From contig CAWCTD010000003.1 of NCBI GenBank assembly GCA_963798455.1, positions 1,612,001 through 1,676,000 on the forward strand: a DNA stretch of 64,000 nt, written 5' to 3'. This document shows positions 60,607 through 64,000 of this stretch, one piece after another. Source of the stretch: CAWCTD01 sp963798455 (GTDB lineage Bacteria > Acidobacteriota > Terriglobia > Bryobacterales > Bryobacteraceae). Both the position numbers and the translations under genes were made by a program. Each line of letters starts with the position of its first letter. Within the stretch, counting starts at the first letter, position 1. A model generated the notes under the pieces. That model had not been told where the DNA came from and did not search any database. It saw only the letters and a program-made list of their open reading frames with translations.

Positions 60607-62253
60607 ATGGCTAAGTACATTTTCGTAACCGGCGGCGTGGTTTCCTCGCTTGGAAAGGGCATCGGGGCGTCATCCATCGGATGTCTGCTGGAAAGCCGGG
60701 GCCTGCGAGTAACCCTTCAGAAGTTCGACCCCTATCTGAACGTGGACCCTGGCACCATGAGCCCGTTTCAGCACGGCGAGGTCTTCGTGACCGACGACGG
60801 GGCGGAGACGGACCTGGATCTCGGTCACTACGAGCGCTTCACTCACTCCGCCCTCACGCAGGCCAACAACGTGACCTCCGGGCGCGTCTACGAGCGGATT
60901 ATCACCAAGGAGCGGCGGGGCGACTACCTGGGCAAGACGGTCCAGGTGATTCCGCACGTCACCAATGAGATCAAAGCCGCCATCCTGAAGGTCGCGTCCG
61001 ATGTGGACGTGGTCATCGCCGAGATCGGCGGGACGGTGGGCGACATCGAGTCGCTGCCGTTCCTGGAAGCCATCCGGCAGATGCGCCACGAGCACGGCCG
61101 CGAGAACACGATCTACGTGCACGTGACCCTGGTGCCGTGGATCGCCGCGGCGCACGAGCTGAAGACCAAGCCCACCCAGCACAGCGTGAAGGAACTGCGC
61201 GAGATCGGCATCCAGCCGGATGTGCTGCTGTGCCGCTCCGAGAGCGTCCTGCCGCGCGAGGTGCGCGAGAAGATCGCGCTGTTTTGCGACGTGGATGTGG
61301 ACGCCGTGATCACGGCCCGGGACGTGGACTCCGTCTACGAGGTCCCGCTGAACTTCGCCGAGCAGGGAGTGGACGAGATCATCCTGCGGCTGATGAAGCT
61401 GGAGGCGCCGCCCCGCGATCTGAAGCGCTGGACCACGATGGTGCGGCAGATGAAGAACCCCACGCGCGCGGTGGACATCGCGCTGGTGGGCAAGTACGTG
61501 CTGTACGAAGATGCCTACAAGAGCCTGAAGGAGGCGCTGCTGCACGGCGGCATGGCGCACCAGGCCAAGGTGAATATCCACTGGATCGACTCCGAGCGGC
61601 TGCTGGCGCCAGACCGGGAGGAGGTTCTGGCTCCCTTCGACGGTATCCTTGTCCCAGGCGGCTTCGGGCACCGGGGGGTGGAGGGCATGATCCAGGCCAT
61701 CCGCTACGCCCGCGAGCGCCGGGTTCCCTACTTCGGTATCTGCCTCGGGATGCAGACCCTGGTCATCGAATTCGCCCGCAATGTCTGCGGGCTGGAGCGC
61801 GCCGACTCGACCGAGTTCGACCCGGCCACTCCCCACCGCGTGATCTACAAGCTGCGCGAGTTGACCGGAGTGGACGAGATGGGCGGCACCATGCGGCTGG
61901 GCGCCTACCCGTGCTTGCTGGCCGAAGACAGTTTCGCGCACCGGGCCTACGGCTCGCGGGAGATCAGCGAGCGCCACCGCCACCGCTACGAATTCAACCG
62001 CGAATACGAGCGGATCTTGACCGAGCACGGCTTGAGCGTGACCGGCCGGACGCCGGACAGCGTGTACGTGGAGATCTGCGAGATTCGGCTCCACCCCTGG
62101 TTCCTGGGCTGCCAGTTCCACCCGGAATTCAAGTCCAAGCCGCTTGAGCCGCATCCGTTGTTTAAGGCCTTCATCGGCGCCGCGCTGGAGCACCAGTCAA
62201 GGCGAGCCGAGGCGTGCGGGGAACGGGCGGAGCAGATGTCCCATGCGGATTGA
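60607..62253 (+). CDS. pyrG: CTP synthase (glutamine-hydrolysing)
   Basis: A 548-residue enzyme that aminates UTP to CTP. The N-terminal synthase domain has YIFVTGGVVSSLGKGIGASS, KFDPYLNVDPGTMSPFQHGE and DLDLGHYERF; the C-terminal class-I amidotransferase domain has GILVPGGFGHRGVEGMIQ and the nucleophile elbow YFGICLGMQTLVIEFARN, and the catalytic His-Glu pair in GCQFHPEFKSKP. It starts 9 bases after kdsB and its last 11 bases overlap kdsA. Complete and without oddities. Confidence 0.98.
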   Translation: MAKYIFVTGGVVSSLGKGIGASSIGCLLESRGLRVTLQKFDPYLNVDPGTMSPFQHGEVFVTDDGAETDLDLGHYERFTHSALTQANNVTSGRVYERIITKERRGDYLGKTVQVIPHVTNEIKAAILKVASDVDVVIAEIGGTVGDIESLPFLEAIRQMRHEHGRENTIYVHVTLVPWIAAAHELKTKPTQHSVKELREIGIQPDVLLCRSESVLPREVREKIALFCDVDVDAVITARDVDSVYEVPLNFAEQGVDEIILRLMKLEAPPRDLKRWTTMVRQMKNPTRAVDIALVGKYVLYEDAYKSLKEALLHGGMAHQAKVNIHWIDSERLLAPDREEVLAPFDGILVPGGFGHRGVEGMIQAIRYARERRVPYFGICLGMQTLVIEFARNVCGLERADSTEFDPATPHRVIYKLRELTGVDEMGGTMRLGAYPCLLAEDSFAHRAYGSREISERHRHRYEFNREYERILTEHGLSVTGRTPDSVYVEICEIRLHPWFLGCQFHPEFKSKPLEPHPLFKAFIGAALEHQSRRAEACGERAEQMSHAD

Positions 62254-63077
62254 ACTGGCGGCGCCCGCGAGTGGCCGGATCGTTTTCGGAAGCGGCGCTC
62301 CGTTGGTCTTGATCGCCGGTCCCTGCGTGATCGAGAGCGAGGAACACGTGCGCTTTCTGGCCGGTGAGATCAGCCGGCGCGCCGGTCCGTTCGTGTTCAA
62401 GACCTCCTTCGACAAAGCCAATCGGAGCAGCGTATCGAGCTACCGCGGTCCCGGCCTGGCGGAGGGTCTGCGCATCCTGGCCCGGCTGAAAAAGGACGGA
62501 TACGCGATTCTGACCGATATTCACGAGCCGGCCCAGGCCGGCCCCGCGGCCGAGGTGGCTGATATCCTGCAGATCCCCGCGTTCTTGTGCCGCCAGACGG
62601 ACCTGCTGCTGGAGGCGGGCCGCACGGGCCGGATCGTCAACATCAAGAAGGGGCAGTTCGTGGCCCCTCAAGATTTTCGCCTGGCCGCCGAGAAGGTCGC
62701 CTCCACGGGCAATACGCGCATCCTGCTCACCGAGCGGGGGGCCTCGTTCGGCTACAACAACCTGGTGGTGGATATGCGGAGCCTGGCGATCATGCGCGGG
62801 TTCGGGTGGCCGGTGGTCTTCGACGCGACCCACAGCGTGCAGTTGCCCGGCGGCGCCGGCCAAGTGTCCGGGGGACAGCCGCAGTTCATCGCAACCCTGG
62901 CCAGAGCGTCTGTGGCGGCAGGCATCGACGCGGTGTTCATCGAGGTCCACGAGGCGCCCGAGAAGTCCCTCTCGGACGGGACGAATGCCCTGCGGCTGGA
63001 TTTGCTCGAACGTCCTCTGGCCGAAGCTGCAGGCGCTCGACACCGTGGTCAAGGCGCCGGGTTTCCTCAACACCTGA
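62243..63077 (+). pseudogene. kdsA: 3-deoxy-8-phosphooctulonate synthase, frameshifted near the 3' end
   Basis: KdsA condenses arabinose-5-phosphate with phosphoenolpyruvate to KDO-8-phosphate. Motifs: LIAGPCVIESEEHVRFLAGE, FKTSFDKANRSSVSSYRGPG, YAILTDIHEPAQAG, PAFLCRQTDLLLEAGRTGR, VNIKKGQFVAPQD, LLTERGASFGYNNLVVDMRS, VVFDATHSVQLPGG and FIEVHEAPEKSLSDGTNALR. One extra base at the CC of 63014-63015 shifts the frame; with it removed the protein ends LWPKLQALDTVVKAPGFLNT and stops at TGA 63075-63077 with 277 residues, normal for KdsA. As read, the frame instead runs on into the pilin gene. Confidence 0.93.
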
Positions 63078-63118
63078 GCCGGCCGGAGCGTCATAATCTG
63101 AAGGGGAGAGTGTACGCT

Positions 63119-63589
63119 ATGGATATGCCTCAGCGGACCAGACGCCGCGGATTCACACTGATCGAGCTGTTGATTGTCATCGCTATCATCGTGGTGCTCA
63201 TCAGCGCGGCTGCTCCCAAGTTCAGCCAATACCTGATGAATGCGCGGGAGACCGCCGCGTTGGGCGCTATCAGGACGATTCACACCGCCGAGACGCAGTA
63301 CTCCTCCCAGTTCGGGCGTTACGCTGCCACGCTGACGGAACTGGGCCCCCCGGCCAGTGGCCAGGAAGGTCCCGCCGCCGCCAACCTGATATCCAACGAT
63401 CTCGCTTCGGGGATCAAGGGAGGCTACAAGTTCGTGGTCGAGGCGACGCCGACCGGTTACCGAGTCCTCGCCACGCCGACGGCTTACAACAATACGGGCC
63501 GGCGGAGCTTCTACTCCGATCAGACCATGGGCCTGCGGGAGAACTGGGGGCCGGATCCCGCCACGGCCAATAGCCCGGAGATCAAGTAG
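63119..63589 (+). CDS. Type IV pilin-like protein (prepilin N-terminal methylation site)
   Basis: A 156-residue prepilin. A short basic leader (MDMPQRTRRRG) is followed by the class III signal FTLIELLIVIAIIVVLISAA, cleaved by prepilin peptidase before Phe with Glu5 present, then an amphipathic helix and a small C-terminal beta domain (YKFVVEATPTGYRVLATPT). It has no obvious disulfide loop, so it may be a minor pilin or a type II pseudopilin rather than a major PilA. GGGGAG lies 8-9 bases before the ATG at 63119. The apparent join to kdsA in one frame is caused by the kdsA frameshift. Confidence 0.9.
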   Translation: MDMPQRTRRRGFTLIELLIVIAIIVVLISAAAPKFSQYLMNARETAALGAIRTIHTAETQYSSQFGRYAATLTELGPPASGQEGPAAANLISNDLASGIKGGYKFVVEATPTGYRVLATPTAYNNTGRRSFYSDQTMGLRENWGPDPATANSPEIK

Positions 63590-63606
63590 CGGCTGCCCGC
63601 CCACCG

Positions 63607-64000
63607 TCAGAAGGTGACGGTGAAGTCGAGGAAGAGATTGACCCAACGGTCCAATGTTTCCACCGGCGGCAAGGCGCCCACGGCGGCTCCGTTGGTGTGG
63701 CCCCTGTAGAACTTGGATGTGACCCCCACCCGGAAGCGCTGGTAGTGGTCCAGCGCATAGCTGCCCGCCACCAGAGCATAATTGCCCCAGCCGCTGCGGG
63801 AAGTGCAGTTAGGGCAGGCGAAGTGGTAGTAGGAGCTGGGCTGCTGCAGACGCTCGGAGTAGCGCATGTAGGCGCCTCCCCCGCCGCCCGAGAGCAGCAC
63901 TCGCCCATTCTTGACGGGGAGCACCAGACGGCCGCCGAACGGGATCAGCCACTGGAAGTCGCGAATCCGGACGTAGCCGAGGTCGGTAGAGAGAAACTGG
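63607..64000 (-). CDS. Outer-membrane beta-barrel protein, C-terminal end (partial)
   Basis: The frame is open at the right edge; 130 codons are visible. Alternating hydrophobic/polar stretches (DFQWLIPFGGRLVLPVKN, YALVAGSYALDHYQRFRVGV, RWVNLFLDFTVTF) and a terminal phenylalanine are typical of outer-membrane beta-barrels. Two cysteines in a FACPNCTSRSGWG loop could form a disulfide. The exact family is not recognised. It converges on the pilin-like gene with 17 bases between stops. Confidence 0.6.
   Translation of the reverse strand, partial: QFLSTDLGYVRIRDFQWLIPFGGRLVLPVKNGRVLLSGGGGGAYMRYSERLQQPSSYYHFACPNCTSRSGWGNYALVAGSYALDHYQRFRVGVTSKFYRGHTNGAAVGALPPVETLDRWVNLFLDFTVTF

Noticed and set aside
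60670..62193. A 507-codon open frame opposite pyrG
   Set aside because: Antisense to a complete, strongly conserved CTP synthase and rich in His/Leu/Gln as expected for reversed GC-biased codons.
62243..63589. A single long frame that would encode a KdsA-pilin fusion protein
   Set aside because: The KdsA C-terminus and its own stop are present in the +1 frame, and the pilin has its own ribosome-binding site and leader peptide; the fusion is a by-product of one extra base.

Overview
The window is GC-rich and reads as a chromosome segment of an Acidobacteriota bacterium, most likely of the Solibacteres/Bryobacterales group. This rests on gene families typical of that group: two large double permeases of the ADOP type (one with its PadR regulator), two VWFA-related acidobacterial-domain proteins, a carboxypeptidase-regulatory TonB-dependent receptor, a CRTAC1 protein beside a TPR protein, an SBBP-repeat protein and several DUF1080/esterase-type secreted proteins. 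No rRNA, tRNA or CRISPR array was seen.

Positions 1-21,000 hold one long exopolysaccharide/O-antigen locus read almost entirely on the minus strand. A strong promoter near 20,985-20,960 precedes a NusG/RfaH-like antiterminator and a small RHH-like protein. Then follow Wza (export lipoprotein/channel), Wzc (tyrosine autokinase), an SBBP-repeat secreted protein, a Wzy-type polymerase, a relic of an epimerase gene, a Wzx flippase, two methyltransferases, two GT4 glycosyltransferases, a DUF362 protein, a WecG-type glycosyltransferase, the WbaP-type initiating sugar-phosphate transferase, an MFS transporter and a second O-antigen ligase-like protein. Wza and Wzc are broken as read. The end of rtcB lies at the left edge.

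Positions 21,000-49,700 are mixed: a secreted FecR-like protein, a MacA-like adaptor and two MacB-like permeases without a visible ATPase, a TonB-dependent receptor with a clear promoter and terminator, a TolB/TPR protein with one haem motif, a TPR protein divergent from a CRTAC1 protein, a flavin reductase, a B12-binding radical SAM protein, two ADOP permeases, a DUF1080 protein, a secreted esterase-like protein, PadR, an unknown protein and purA.

Positions 49,700-64,000 carry a secreted hydrolase, a small unknown protein, YggX, a palindromic dispersed repeat abutting a 2.5-kb chimeric insertion element (two IS701-family transposase genes fused head-to-head between identical terminal repeats), an AAA ATPase divergent from a secretin, two VWFA proteins, the kdsB-pyrG-kdsA cluster for KDO/LPS and CTP supply, a type IV pilin-like protein and the end of an outer-membrane beta-barrel gene.

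The most notable items are the NusG-like/RHH pair heading the polysaccharide locus, the dispersed hairpin repeat with two copies in the window, the head-to-head IS chimera, and three independent +1 frameshifts (wza, wzc, kdsA), each explainable by one extra base in a two-base run, which makes sequencing or assembly error a serious possibility.
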